A stretch of 23,080 bases of DNA from contig NZ_CALEVF010000188.1 of assembly GCF_937920395.1 (NCBI RefSeq), forward strand, positions 1 to 23,080, in the 5' to 3' direction. Positions 1 through 7,384 of this stretch are shown here, one piece after another (the stretch's first letter is position 1; each line of letters starts with the position of its first letter). The notes beneath the pieces are model-generated. The model was not told the DNA's origin. It saw nothing but the letters and a program-made list of their open reading frames with translations, and did not search any database. This stretch comes from an uncultured Clostridium sp. (GTDB lineage: Bacteria > Bacillota > Clostridia > Clostridiales > Clostridiaceae). The translations under genes were made by a program, and so were the position numbers.

Positions 1-203
1 CAAATCTTAAAAGTTATCCACAGTTTTTATTTTTGAATTCTGCAAGCCCCTAATATGAACCTCCTTAGTATCTATATAATTTAATAATATTACTGATTAA
101 TTATAACCACAAAGTTAAAAAAATTATGTATGATTACATTTAAAAAAAACATCCTATGATATAATTGGTGTAATAATAAATATATAAGACAAAAGGTGAA
201 GTT
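1..203. other. Leading non-coding region upstream of the TPR gene
   Basis: No gene is supported here. Minus-strand reading shows a ribosome-binding-like AAGGAGG around 57-63, but every frame behind it closes within a few codons. A single TTATCCACA sequence at 14-22 matches a DnaA box but stands alone. The only likely signal is the extended -10 promoter at 157-165, listed separately. Confidence 0.4.
157..165 (+). promoter_or_regulatory. Probable extended -10 promoter of the TPR gene
   Basis: TG-A-TATAAT is an extended -10 match, 39 bp before the start codon at 204. No good -35 hexamer is visible, which is usual for extended -10 promoters. Confidence 0.4.
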
Positions 204-1511
204 ATGGATAAAGCAGGTAAAATATATATTAAAGCAATGAATAAGTACAATGATGGCTATATAGATAAAGCATTAGACCTCTGTGAAAGAAGTATTTCTT
301 TAAAGCGAACAAATGCTGCTGCTCTGAATTTAAAGGGTATTTTATATTATTTAAAAGGTGATTTAGAAAATGCTAAAAAAATGTGGAGTATCAATTATAA
401 AAGCAATGATAATAAAGTATCAAAAAAATATTTAACCGATAGTGTCAGAGATAAGAAAAGATTAGTATTGTATATAAATGCATTGGAGTTAATAGACCGA
501 TTAAACATATGTGAGGCGTTAGAAAATTTAAAACAGTGTCAAGATAGTGACTTTAATTTTATAAATGTGAACAATAATATAAGTCTTTGTTATATAAAAC
601 AAGGTGAATATGATAAAGCACTAAAATACATAAACGAAGTTGTAAAAGTAGATAAAAAGAATGCCCAAGCTATTATTAATAAAGAGATTTTAATGAAATA
701 TGGAGGCTTAAAAAGAAAAATAAATTATGGGAAAATAATCATAGTTACTGTTAGCATAATCTTAATTATAACTGCAATTTTTATAGGTGAGAAAAACAGT
801 TACAATATAAAACATACTTCAATAATGGATGTAAAAAAATTAAAAAATGAAATTTCTTTGATAAAAGGAAATGATAAAGATGAGGTTAAGAACTCAGAAA
901 AAATGGGAAGTATTAAATTAATAGAAATTAATAAGAATACTAAGATGGATAAATCGGTTGCCCGGAAAGTAGTAGCAAACACAGCGCCAAAAATTGAAGA
1001 ATTTCCTCGTAAGCAATTTGAGGTTAGTATAAAGAATAATAATATGGAGCAAATAGTCGTATATTTAAATAGATGGAATAATATTGATTTGGATATGAAC
1101 GATAAATTACTTGTTGTAAAAGGTGAAAAAATCATAAAAAGTAAGGGATTATTATACTTTTATAATAAAGGCGTAGATTATATAAATGATAAAGAGTACA
1201 CTAAAGGTCAAAAGTATTTTTTATATGCATTACCTTATTCAAATGACAATTATTTGCAAGAACATATTCTTTATATGTTAGCAGTAAGTTATAAAGCTAG
1301 TTCTAATTTTCAAAATGCTGTTAAATATTACGAGCTTGTTTTAAAACAATTTCCTAGGGGCGATTATACCGAGGAAGTTTTATATAATTTAATTTTAATA
1401 AATAAAGATGTAGATTCAAATAAGGCGGAGTTTTATGCAGAAAAATTAGTTAAACAATTTCCAAAATCAATATATAAGAACACAATAGTAAAAAAGATAT
1501 TAGGTATATAA
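204..1511 (+). CDS. Membrane-anchored tetratricopeptide-repeat protein
   Basis: 435-aa protein of unknown specific role. Residues ~5-60 and ~125-165 read as TPR helices (for example the segment around GYIDKALDLCERSI, and GEYDKALKYINEVV). One hydrophobic helix follows at ~174-195, then a charged linker rich in Lys, Asn and Asp, then a second TPR block from ~310 to the end (segments around FQNAVKYYELVLKQFP and KAEFYAEKLVKQFP). This gives a cytoplasmic N-terminal TPR scaffold, one membrane pass and a probably extracytoplasmic C-terminal TPR domain. There is no signal peptidase or lipobox motif. An AAGGTGA ribosome binding site precedes the ATG. The gene stands alone, with trxA about 220 bp downstream behind its own promoter. 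TPR proteins usually mediate protein contacts; the partner here is unknown. An assembly or scaffold role is only a guess. Confidence 0.8.
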   Translation: MDKAGKIYIKAMNKYNDGYIDKALDLCERSISLKRTNAAALNLKGILYYLKGDLENAKKMWSINYKSNDNKVSKKYLTDSVRDKKRLVLYINALELIDRLNICEALENLKQCQDSDFNFINVNNNISLCYIKQGEYDKALKYINEVVKVDKKNAQAIINKEILMKYGGLKRKINYGKIIIVTVSIILIITAIFIGEKNSYNIKHTSIMDVKKLKNEISLIKGNDKDEVKNSEKMGSIKLIEINKNTKMDKSVARKVVANTAPKIEEFPRKQFEVSIKNNNMEQIVVYLNRWNNIDLDMNDKLLVVKGEKIIKSKGLLYFYNKGVDYINDKEYTKGQKYFLYALPYSNDNYLQEHILYMLAVSYKASSNFQNAVKYYELVLKQFPRGDYTEEVLYNLILINKDVDSNKAEFYAEKLVKQFPKSIYKNTIVKKILGI

Positions 1512-1649
1512 AAATAAATAATATATCAAAGATATAATGGACATTTTATGTTTTGATTTGGTTATACTAATTTTAAAATGTATAATAGAAAATACCTAAC
1601 ACTGTTACACATTTTAGAAATAAAGATATTTGGTCAATGTTTAACATTA

Positions 1650-1678
1650 TTGACTAGTAACATTATAAGGTATACAAT
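1650..1678 (+). promoter_or_regulatory. Sigma-A type promoter of trxA
   Basis: TTGACT (1650-1655), 17-bp spacer, TACAAT (1673-1678). Transcription would start near 1685, just before the dyad at 1694-1710, so a bound repressor could block initiation or early elongation. Confidence 0.6.
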
Positions 1679-1693
1679 AATAACAATATATAC

Positions 1694-1710
1694 ATACCCT
1701 TATGGGGTAT
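1694..1710. promoter_or_regulatory. CsoR/CstR-type operator dyad before trxA
   Basis: ATACCC-N5-GGGTAT, a near-perfect G/C-tract palindrome with AT flanks. This is the pattern of operators bound by the CsoR/CstR/RcnR repressor family, which senses copper, persulfide or other metals depending on the member. It lies between the likely transcription start and the GGAGG ribosome binding site of trxA. Family assignment rests on motif resemblance, and no CsoR-family gene lies in the window. Confidence 0.5.
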
Positions 1711-1729
1711 AATAAACGGAGGTAATAAT

Positions 1730-2047
1730 ATGATTAAAGAAGTTAATGATATAAACTTTAATGAAGAAATAGCAAATTCAGATAACCTAGTTGTAGTTGA
1801 TTTTTGGGCACCTTGGTGTGGACCTTGTAAAATGTTAAGTCCAGTAATTGAAGAATTAGCAAATGAAATGGGTAAAAACGTTAAATTCGCGAAAATAAAT
1901 GTGGATGAAAGTCCTATAATAGCATCAACATATAAAATTTCAAGTATTCCAACAGTTATGGTATTTAATAAGGATTCTGTTAAAGAAACTTTAGTAGGAT
2001 TTAGACCAAAAGCAGAACTTAAGAAAGTAATAGAAAAAAATTTATAA
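1730..2047 (+). CDS. trxA: Thioredoxin
   Basis: 105-aa thioredoxin, the normal family length. The active site WCGPC is at about residues 29-33 inside VVDFWAPWCGPCKML, and the conserved cis-proline follows in SSIPTVMVF. It is a cytosolic disulfide reductant for targets such as ribonucleotide reductase, peroxiredoxins and methionine sulfoxide reductases. The start is set by a GGAGG ribosome binding site 7 bp upstream. It is followed by a strong hairpin terminator (2138-2188) and then by a flavin thioredoxin reductase, its probable electron donor. A CsoR/CstR-type dyad in the leader suggests induction by metal or sulfur stress (inference). Confidence 0.95.
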   Translation: MIKEVNDINFNEEIANSDNLVVVDFWAPWCGPCKMLSPVIEELANEMGKNVKFAKINVDESPIIASTYKISSIPTVMVFNKDSVKETLVGFRPKAELKKVIEKNL

Positions 2048-2137
2048 GGCTTTAAACATAACTCTGATTATAATTAAACATTATAATTGCAATTACAAAA
2101 CAAACAAATAAAATAAAATATATAGTTAATAAAATGG

Positions 2138-2188
2138 AATGGAGATAGATAATTTAAATTTATAATTTAAATAATTATCTCCATTTTT
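2138..2188 (+). terminator. Rho-independent terminator after trxA
   Basis: AATGGAGATA (2138-2147) pairs with TATCTCCATT (2176-2185). The AT-rich stem continues inside, and a short T run follows. It separates trxA from the reductase gene, so the two are probably not simply co-transcribed, although read-through is possible. Confidence 0.7.
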
Positions 2189-2283
2189 AAAGGTATATAA
2201 TATTTACTAATGATAAGTATTACGTAATTGATAAAAATGGTTGATTTTTGTGTATGAAAGAAGAACACGGGGGAGAGAAAATT

Positions 2284-3153
2284 ATGAATGCAAGGTATGA
2301 CATAGCGATAATTGGAACAGGGCCAGCAGGACTTGAGGCAGCGATTAATGCTAAAATCAGAAATAAAAATATAATAATTTTTGGAAATGAGGATCTAAGT
2401 CCAAAACTTGCAAAAGCATCAAAGGTAAATAATTTTTTAGGGCTTTATAACATTACGGGTATTCAACTTAAAAATAATTTCGCAGCACATATTGCCGCAA
2501 TGGGGATAGGTATTGTAAATGAGAAAATAAACAATGTTTATGCTATGGGAGATTATTTTGTTTTAATGGTAAATGAGAAAAGCTATGAGGCTAAATCGAT
2601 AATCTTAGCTACAGGTATAGAATATACTAAACCATTAATAGGAGAAGAAAAATTTTTAGGAAAAGGTGTAGGATATTGTGCTACATGTGATGCTCCATTA
2701 TATAAGGGGAAAACAGTTGTTGTAGTTGGTTATAATAAAGAAAGCATTGATGAAACTAATTATGTAAGTGAACTAAGTGATAAAACATATTTTATTCCTA
2801 TGTATAAAGGTGAATATAATTTAAATGAAAATATAGAAATTGTAAATCACAAGCCTTTAAAAATAGTTGGTGATGACGTAGTTACTAAGATAATATTAGA
2901 TGAAGGTGAAATAATTACAGATGGTATTTTCATGTTAAGAGATAGTGTGTCCCCTGGTCAATTAGTGCCAGGTATCGAGATAGAGAATGGGCATATAAAG
3001 GTTGATAGAAATATGAAAACAAATATAGAAGGATGTTATGCAGCAGGAGATTGCACCGGCACACCATATCAGTACATGAAATCTGCAGGGGAAGGGTTAG
3101 TTGCAGCGTTATCTGCAGTTTCTTATGTGGATAAGCTACATAATAATAAATAG
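2284..3153 (+). CDS. Flavin thioredoxin reductase, FFTR-like (ferredoxin-dependent type)
   Basis: 289-aa FAD protein of the thioredoxin reductase fold. The FAD dinucleotide motif GTGPAG is at 11-16, the redox-active CATC at 132-135, and a C-terminal FAD motif (AAGDC) near the end. In NADPH-dependent TrxB the second Rossmann domain carries GGGxSA and an HRRxxxRA motif. Here the equivalent positions read GYNKES (149-154) and IPMYKGEYN, so NADPH binding looks lost. This matches the clostridial FFTR family, which takes electrons from ferredoxin. The start is ATG 2284, preceded by GGGGGAG at good spacing; the open frame extends 12 codons further upstream to 2248, but that start has no ribosome binding site. 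Its neighbour trxA is the obvious substrate. An ordinary TrxB is unlikely given the missing motifs; ferredoxin use itself is inferred from the family. Confidence 0.85.
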   Translation: MNARYDIAIIGTGPAGLEAAINAKIRNKNIIIFGNEDLSPKLAKASKVNNFLGLYNITGIQLKNNFAAHIAAMGIGIVNEKINNVYAMGDYFVLMVNEKSYEAKSIILATGIEYTKPLIGEEKFLGKGVGYCATCDAPLYKGKTVVVVGYNKESIDETNYVSELSDKTYFIPMYKGEYNLNENIEIVNHKPLKIVGDDVVTKIILDEGEIITDGIFMLRDSVSPGQLVPGIEIENGHIKVDRNMKTNIEGCYAAGDCTGTPYQYMKSAGEGLVAALSAVSYVDKLHNNK

Positions 3154-3192
3154 AGACCTAAATAAGTCTATTATTTATACAATATAATTAAT

Positions 3193-3230
3193 AAAACCAG
3201 TTAGTTAACAAAAGTTAACTGTCTGGTTTT
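3193..3230. terminator. Bidirectional terminator between convergent genes
   Basis: AAAACCAG (3193-3200) pairs with CTGGTTTT (3223-3230), and AGTTAAC with GTTAACT inside, around an AAAA loop. It lies between the reductase (+) and the wall hydrolase (-). The T run is inside the arm rather than long beyond it, so strength is uncertain. Confidence 0.6.
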
Positions 3231-3249
3231 AAGTTTAGACGCTATATTT

Positions 3250-3807
3250 TTATTTAACTACAAAGAACACATGATTTCCTATAGTCTTTATGTTAGTTTT
3301 GTTTATATTCTTCATCCATCCTGAAGTAGCTATTTCAGGATTATAATAGAAAACAGCATTGTTAGTAGGATCTTTGCCCTTTAGTGCATCGAGTACTGCG
3401 GTGTAACAGGCTGAATTAGGGATAACATTTGATTTACCATTGTGAATTACCTTTCCATTTTTAACACAAGAGAAAGCGTTTTTTTGATTAATAACACCGG
3501 AAATAGATTTTGGAAAATTAGCATCATTAGCACGATTTAATATAACTGATGCTACTGCAAGTTTGCCACTATCAGGTTCACCACAGCTTTCAGCATATAC
3601 AACCTGAGACATTAAATAAATATCATTATTGGTAATATAAATTGAGTTATTGGACTGCTTAAAAACTGCGACGGCCTCTACTTGCTCATTATATAAATCT
3701 TTACTATCTGCTGCAAATGAATACAAATGTTCACCACTTACGCTTAAACTAGGAAATACTAAAAACAATATTAGCACTATACATGATATAAAAGTAAGTT
3801 TTTTCAT
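3250..3807 (-). CDS. Secreted cell-wall hydrolase, Hydrolase_2 (SleB/CwlJ-like) domain
   Basis: 185-aa exported protein. Residues 1-~30 form a signal peptide: a KK start, a hydrophobic run, then a Ser/Gly-rich cleavage region. The Hydrolase_2 domain spans ~60-185. It has the conserved MSQVVYAESCGEP segment with the likely catalytic Glu73, AVASVILNR, and the later AFSC and FYYNPE segments. Family members are lytic enzymes for spore cortex or vegetative peptidoglycan. There is no SleB-type N-terminal peptidoglycan-binding domain, so this resembles the short CwlJ-like form but with a signal peptide. The GGAG ribosome binding site (3817-3820) lies at the 3' edge of a c-di-AMP riboswitch, so expression should respond to the second messenger made by CdaA, encoded 1.5 kb away. 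Whether it acts on growing cells or on spores cannot be told from sequence. Confidence 0.88.
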   Translation of the reverse strand: MKKLTFISCIVLILFLVFPSLSVSGEHLYSFAADSKDLYNEQVEAVAVFKQSNNSIYITNNDIYLMSQVVYAESCGEPDSGKLAVASVILNRANDANFPKSISGVINQKNAFSCVKNGKVIHNGKSNVIPNSACYTAVLDALKGKDPTNNAVFYYNPEIATSGWMKNINKTNIKTIGNHVFFVVK

Positions 3808-3814
3808 ATTTTTT

Positions 3815-3945
3815 ATCTCCTTTGCCTACGGAGTTAGCTGACGGGTTCGGGAAAGGTTTAACCTACACAATTAGTGATTCACCCCAGATGCTTGGTTCCT
3901 CCGCGTATTTTTTACTTCGGCTAATATAGTGTGACCTAGAGTGTG
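3815..3945 (-). promoter_or_regulatory. c-di-AMP riboswitch (ydaO/yuaA class)
   Basis: Read on the minus strand, the leader contains the class hallmarks in order: a GCCGAAGTA segment, CGGAGGAACCAAG, GGGGTGAATC, then CCGAACCCGTCAGCTAAC and GTAGGC. The hydrolase ribosome binding site (GGAG, 3817-3820) follows directly. A CTCC at 3830-3833 can pair with that GGAG around the conserved GTAGGC, so control could be at translation (inference). No terminator hairpin with a T run lies between the aptamer and the ATG. In the known class, c-di-AMP binding lowers expression. Boundaries are approximate. Confidence 0.9.
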
Positions 3946-4006
3946 AAAATAATACATTAAAATTTTGTTATATAGCATAAAGCATTGTAAATACAGTAAT
4001 ATAGAC

Positions 4007-5029
4007 TTATTTATTTTTCAATTGAGTATATTCTTTAATGTAATTATCATATAAAGTTTCTATGTCTTTAAATAGTGAATTAGAGGAAGTATATAAAGCA
4101 TCCAATAATTTCGTAGTTACTGATTCATTTGAGGTTTTAGAATTCTCACTTGTCATAGCAAGTTTAAAATCACTTAAATAGCTTTCATACTTATCTAATA
4201 AAATTTTGAAAGATTCATAAGTGGGAATTGCAGAGGTAGGTACAGTTAAAATTCCAAAGGTAGTTTGAATCTTGTTTAGTTTTGAGAAATCATCATCAAC
4301 TAATTTTGAGAGAGCATCATAGGTCATTTCTTTTTTTCTAACTTTTAGTACAGATGAGTAAAGATTAGTTTTAATATTTAAAAAATTAGTTGATAAGCCA
4401 CCGATATCACTTATAAATTCTTGATTTTGACGTGACTTAATATCAGTTTCTTTTTTTACCATTACAGCGGTATCACTGAAATCAAGCACATTGTCAATGA
4501 AGGTTAAGGAGGGTTTTGGAAGTGATATTGGAGCACTATGAACATCTATTAAGGAATAAAAATTTATACAGTCATTTCTAAAGGTTTTAAGATTCTCAAT
4601 AGATGTTTCTACATCATTTCCAGATGGGTTATTTAAAATTGCTAAAGTTTGTCTATATATTAATAGATTTTTATCTAGTCCTGACTTTAAATTATCGTTA
4701 TCATTTTTATATTTAGTGGTAGGTTGTGAATTTAATAAAGTATCTCTAAAGGTAGATAAATCATTAATAATTTTAGGTAATTGTTTTTTTGCATAGTTAA
4801 CATCTATTGTTTGATTGCTATTAAACTGGGAAACACTTCCGTTAATATCGTTTATACCATTAATTGTGGTTGTTAATGTAGATTTATAGGAACTGTATAC
4901 TTTATTTATAGATGAATAGTAACTAATTAGGAAAATACCTGTGGAGAGCATAATAATTGATAAAAAAAGTATAAGTTTAAATTTTCTTTTCTTGTTATCA
5001 GCATATACGTTATTTTTATTTATACCCAA
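4007..5029 (-). CDS. Unrecognised membrane-anchored protein with long extracellular helical domain
   Basis: 340-aa protein of no recognised family. A short Lys/Arg-rich cytoplasmic head is followed by one hydrophobic helix at ~18-40 (LILFLSIIMLSTGIFLISYY). A ~300-residue hydrophilic region, rich in Ser, Thr, Asn, Lys and Asp and of helical or coiled-coil character, makes up the rest. There is no lipobox and no clear cleavage site, so it is probably an N-terminally anchored surface protein. The start is TTG at 5029, with GGAG nine bases upstream; no ATG fits as well. It is transcribed divergently from cdaA and in the same direction as the riboswitch-controlled hydrolase downstream, with no clear terminator between them. 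A role at the cell envelope is suggested only by location. Confidence 0.75.
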   Translation of the reverse strand: MGINKNNVYADNKKRKFKLILFLSIIMLSTGIFLISYYSSINKVYSSYKSTLTTTINGINDINGSVSQFNSNQTIDVNYAKKQLPKIINDLSTFRDTLLNSQPTTKYKNDNDNLKSGLDKNLLIYRQTLAILNNPSGNDVETSIENLKTFRNDCINFYSLIDVHSAPISLPKPSLTFIDNVLDFSDTAVMVKKETDIKSRQNQEFISDIGGLSTNFLNIKTNLYSSVLKVRKKEMTYDALSKLVDDDFSKLNKIQTTFGILTVPTSAIPTYESFKILLDKYESYLSDFKLAMTSENSKTSNESVTTKLLDALYTSSNSLFKDIETLYDNYIKEYTQLKNK

Positions 5030-5171
5030 AATAGTTCACTCCTTCATTAATTTAATTATATTCTTATATTAATATGATACATATATTATTCTAGTTAAAT
5101 TACAGAATTATACCATTTTAAATTTGAAAGTATCATATATTTAATAGAATAATCCTTAGTAGGAGCTTAAT

Positions 5172-5180
5172 TGTTATAAT
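5172..5180 (+). promoter_or_regulatory. Possible extended -10 promoter of cdaA
   Basis: TG-T-TATAAT (5172-5180) on the plus strand, about 85 bp before the cdaA start. Further TATAAT sequences at 5191 and 5223 make the exact promoter uncertain, and no convincing -35 is seen. Confidence 0.3.
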
Positions 5181-5264
5181 AAAATTAACTTATAATATAT
5201 ACTAATAAACCAAAGCTTAGTGTATAATTGGAAGTAAGAGTATTAGTAGAGGGGTGTGAGCTTT

Positions 5265-6110
5265 ATGGAAGTATATCAGTTGATTATGAATACGATCAAA
5301 AATATAAGTATATCTTCAATTTTAGATATATTAGTGGTGGCTTTTATATTTTACAAAAGTTACATGCTAATGAAGGAAACTAGAGCTATACAGTTATTAA
5401 AAGGAATTATTTTTATTTTTGTACTTATTCCAATAAGTCAATTACTTAATTTAACAGTCTTAAACTGGATATTAAACAAAACAATAACAATTGGTGTGTT
5501 AACTATCGTGATCATCTTTCAACCAGAGATAAGAAGAGCCTTAGAGCATATTGGAAGAACGGCTTTTGCTGATAAACATGTATTTGAAGATGAACAGGTA
5601 ATGGAGAAGGTTATAATTGAAATTGTTAATGCTGTTGAAACATTATCAAAAAGTAAAACAGGAGCACTAATAGTAATAGAGCAAAGGACAGGTATTGGAG
5701 AAGTAATTAAAACTGGGAATACTCTAGATGCTGTAATATCTTCTGCTTTATTAGAGAATATATTTGTTGTTAACACACCCCTTCATGATGGAGCTACAGT
5801 AATTAGAAACGATAGAATAATTGCTGCGGGGTGTTTTTTGCCTTTAACAAATAATGATAAAATAAGTAAAAAACTAGGAACAAGGCATAGGGCGGCCATT
5901 GGAATAACGGAAACATCAGATGCTTTAACAATAATAGTATCTGAAGAAACAGGAGTTATATCTCTTGCAATGAATGGGAGATTAATGAGGAACTATGACA
6001 GGGATAAACTTAAAAATGTACTTGTTCAAATAATAAAGAGAAGACAAACTAAAAAATTAACATTAAAGGAGAGAGTAAAGGCATGGATAAAGAACGGAAA
6101 GAACAATTAA
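5265..6110 (+). CDS. cdaA: Diadenylate cyclase CdaA (c-di-AMP synthase)
   Basis: 281-aa membrane enzyme that makes c-di-AMP from two ATP. Three hydrophobic helices span ~12-80, and the DisA_N cyclase domain follows from ~95. Both signature motifs are intact: DGA at 175-177 and RHR at 207-209, with the family spacing. The start is taken as ATG 5265. The in-frame GTG at 5256 would sit one base after the AGGGG ribosome binding site, whereas ATG 5265 lies ten bases after it. The 3' end overlaps cdaR by 28 bp, the usual cdaA-cdaR coupling. CdaR normally modulates CdaA, and GlmM, encoded further downstream, binds and inhibits it in other Firmicutes. c-di-AMP controls potassium and osmolyte uptake and wall homeostasis. 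Confidence 0.95.
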   Translation: MEVYQLIMNTIKNISISSILDILVVAFIFYKSYMLMKETRAIQLLKGIIFIFVLIPISQLLNLTVLNWILNKTITIGVLTIVIIFQPEIRRALEHIGRTAFADKHVFEDEQVMEKVIIEIVNAVETLSKSKTGALIVIEQRTGIGEVIKTGNTLDAVISSALLENIFVVNTPLHDGATVIRNDRIIAAGCFLPLTNNDKISKKLGTRHRAAIGITETSDALTIIVSEETGVISLAMNGRLMRNYDRDKLKNVLVQIIKRRQTKKLTLKERVKAWIKNGKNN

Positions 6111-7384
6111 TAATTAAAATTTGCTGTGTGATAGCTGCCTTTGCATTATGGCTTTTCATAACAGGAACAGAAAACCCATTGACTGCTTATAAGATTAAGA
6201 ATATACCCGTGAAGATTTTAAATACAGATGTATTAACTAAGGATAATCTTGTTTTAGCTCCAGGACAAGATTTAACAACATCACTAAACATTAAAGGAGC
6301 TAATACTAGCTTACTTTTGGCTAAGAAAGCATCAGATTTTACAGTGGTTGCAGATTTAGGCTCATATGCACTTAAAAGTGGTGAATATAAGATACCGATT
6401 CAAATAAAAAAAAGCCCAGATAATGTAAATGTGGTAAATAGTGATAGTCTTTTTATAACAATACGGTTAGAGGAAATTACTGAAAAAAAGTTACCTATAA
6501 ATGTTAACATAAGTGGAAACCCTAAAAGCGGGTTTTCCGCATCGACCCCAGAATTATCTACTGATTATGCTACGGTATCAGGAGCTTCAAATTTAATAAA
6601 TTCAGTTAAAAAAATAGTTGTTGATAAAAATATACAAGGTGTACAGGCGAATATATCAGAAAAATATAAGCTTAAAGCGGTAGATGAATCTGGAGATGAA
6701 GTAAAGGATGTTGTTCTAAGTCCGGCGTATACTAATGTTGAAATTCTTGTGAAAAAGACAAAATCTGTTGGGATTAAAGTGAAAACCACAGGAACTTTAG
6801 ATTCAAAATATACACTAGGAAGTATAAAAGCAATACCCGAGGCGTTGACTATAGCGGGGAGCTCGGCTGAACTTAATAATTTGGATTACTTAAATACGCA
6901 AGACGTTGATTTAAGTAAAATAGTTAAGAGTACAACAATGGAAACAAAGGTTATAATTCCAAATGGATTAAATTTGGTCAGTAGTACTGCAACGATTAAG
7001 GTCCAAGTTAATTTAAACAATAAAAGTGTGGCAAATACACAAACTACAGAAACTACGACAAAAAAGGTAGACAAGACGATTCAAAAGGATTTAAGTTTAG
7101 ATATCAAGGCTATTAATCTGAATGCAAATTATGAAGCGACTTTAGATAGCAATAAGATATCAGTATCGGTTTCAGGAGTAGAATCAGTTATTAATTATTT
7201 AGATTTAAATAAGTTTTCAGCGCAAGCGGATTTAGCGGGTTTAATAGAGGGTAAAAATAGCGTGAATGTAATTGTTTCTATGCCAAAAGGAGTAACTATA
7301 ATATCGCAAAGCCCGAATAAAGTAGGGGTAACTACTACGAAAAAGCAAACGGAGGTACCAACAACCAATGATAAGAGTAAATAA
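6083..7384 (+). CDS. cdaR: YbbR-domain protein, CdaA regulatory partner
   Basis: 433-aa protein with one N-terminal membrane helix (~9-27), followed by a long extracytoplasmic region of successive YbbR-like beta-rich repeats. Each contains short motifs resembling LPINVNISG, for example around 140, 230 and 340. A Thr/Lys-rich linker near 325 separates the last repeat. Known CdaR proteins bind CdaA through the membrane helix and tune its activity. It overlaps cdaA by 28 bp and the next gene by 17 bp, so translation is probably coupled. A GGAGAG ribosome binding site precedes the ATG inside cdaA. The C-terminus ends in a Lys/Thr-rich tail. Confidence 0.9.
   Translation: MDKERKEQLIIKICCVIAAFALWLFITGTENPLTAYKIKNIPVKILNTDVLTKDNLVLAPGQDLTTSLNIKGANTSLLLAKKASDFTVVADLGSYALKSGEYKIPIQIKKSPDNVNVVNSDSLFITIRLEEITEKKLPINVNISGNPKSGFSASTPELSTDYATVSGASNLINSVKKIVVDKNIQGVQANISEKYKLKAVDESGDEVKDVVLSPAYTNVEILVKKTKSVGIKVKTTGTLDSKYTLGSIKAIPEALTIAGSSAELNNLDYLNTQDVDLSKIVKSTTMETKVIIPNGLNLVSSTATIKVQVNLNNKSVANTQTTETTTKKVDKTIQKDLSLDIKAINLNANYEATLDSNKISVSVSGVESVINYLDLNKFSAQADLAGLIEGKNSVNVIVSMPKGVTIISQSPNKVGVTTTKKQTEVPTTNDKSK

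Noticed and set aside
14..22. TTATCCACA, an exact DnaA box
   Set aside because: A single copy with no cluster of further boxes, no AT-rich unwinding region pattern and no replication genes nearby, so not an origin.
1708..1713. TATAAT overlapping the trxA operator
   Set aside because: As a -10 box it would start RNA within the GGAGG ribosome binding site; the promoter at 1650-1678 fits better.
2248..2283. 12-codon upstream extension of the thioredoxin reductase
   Set aside because: The strong GGGGGAG ribosome binding site lies inside it and points to ATG 2284, where the usual FAD-motif N-terminus begins.
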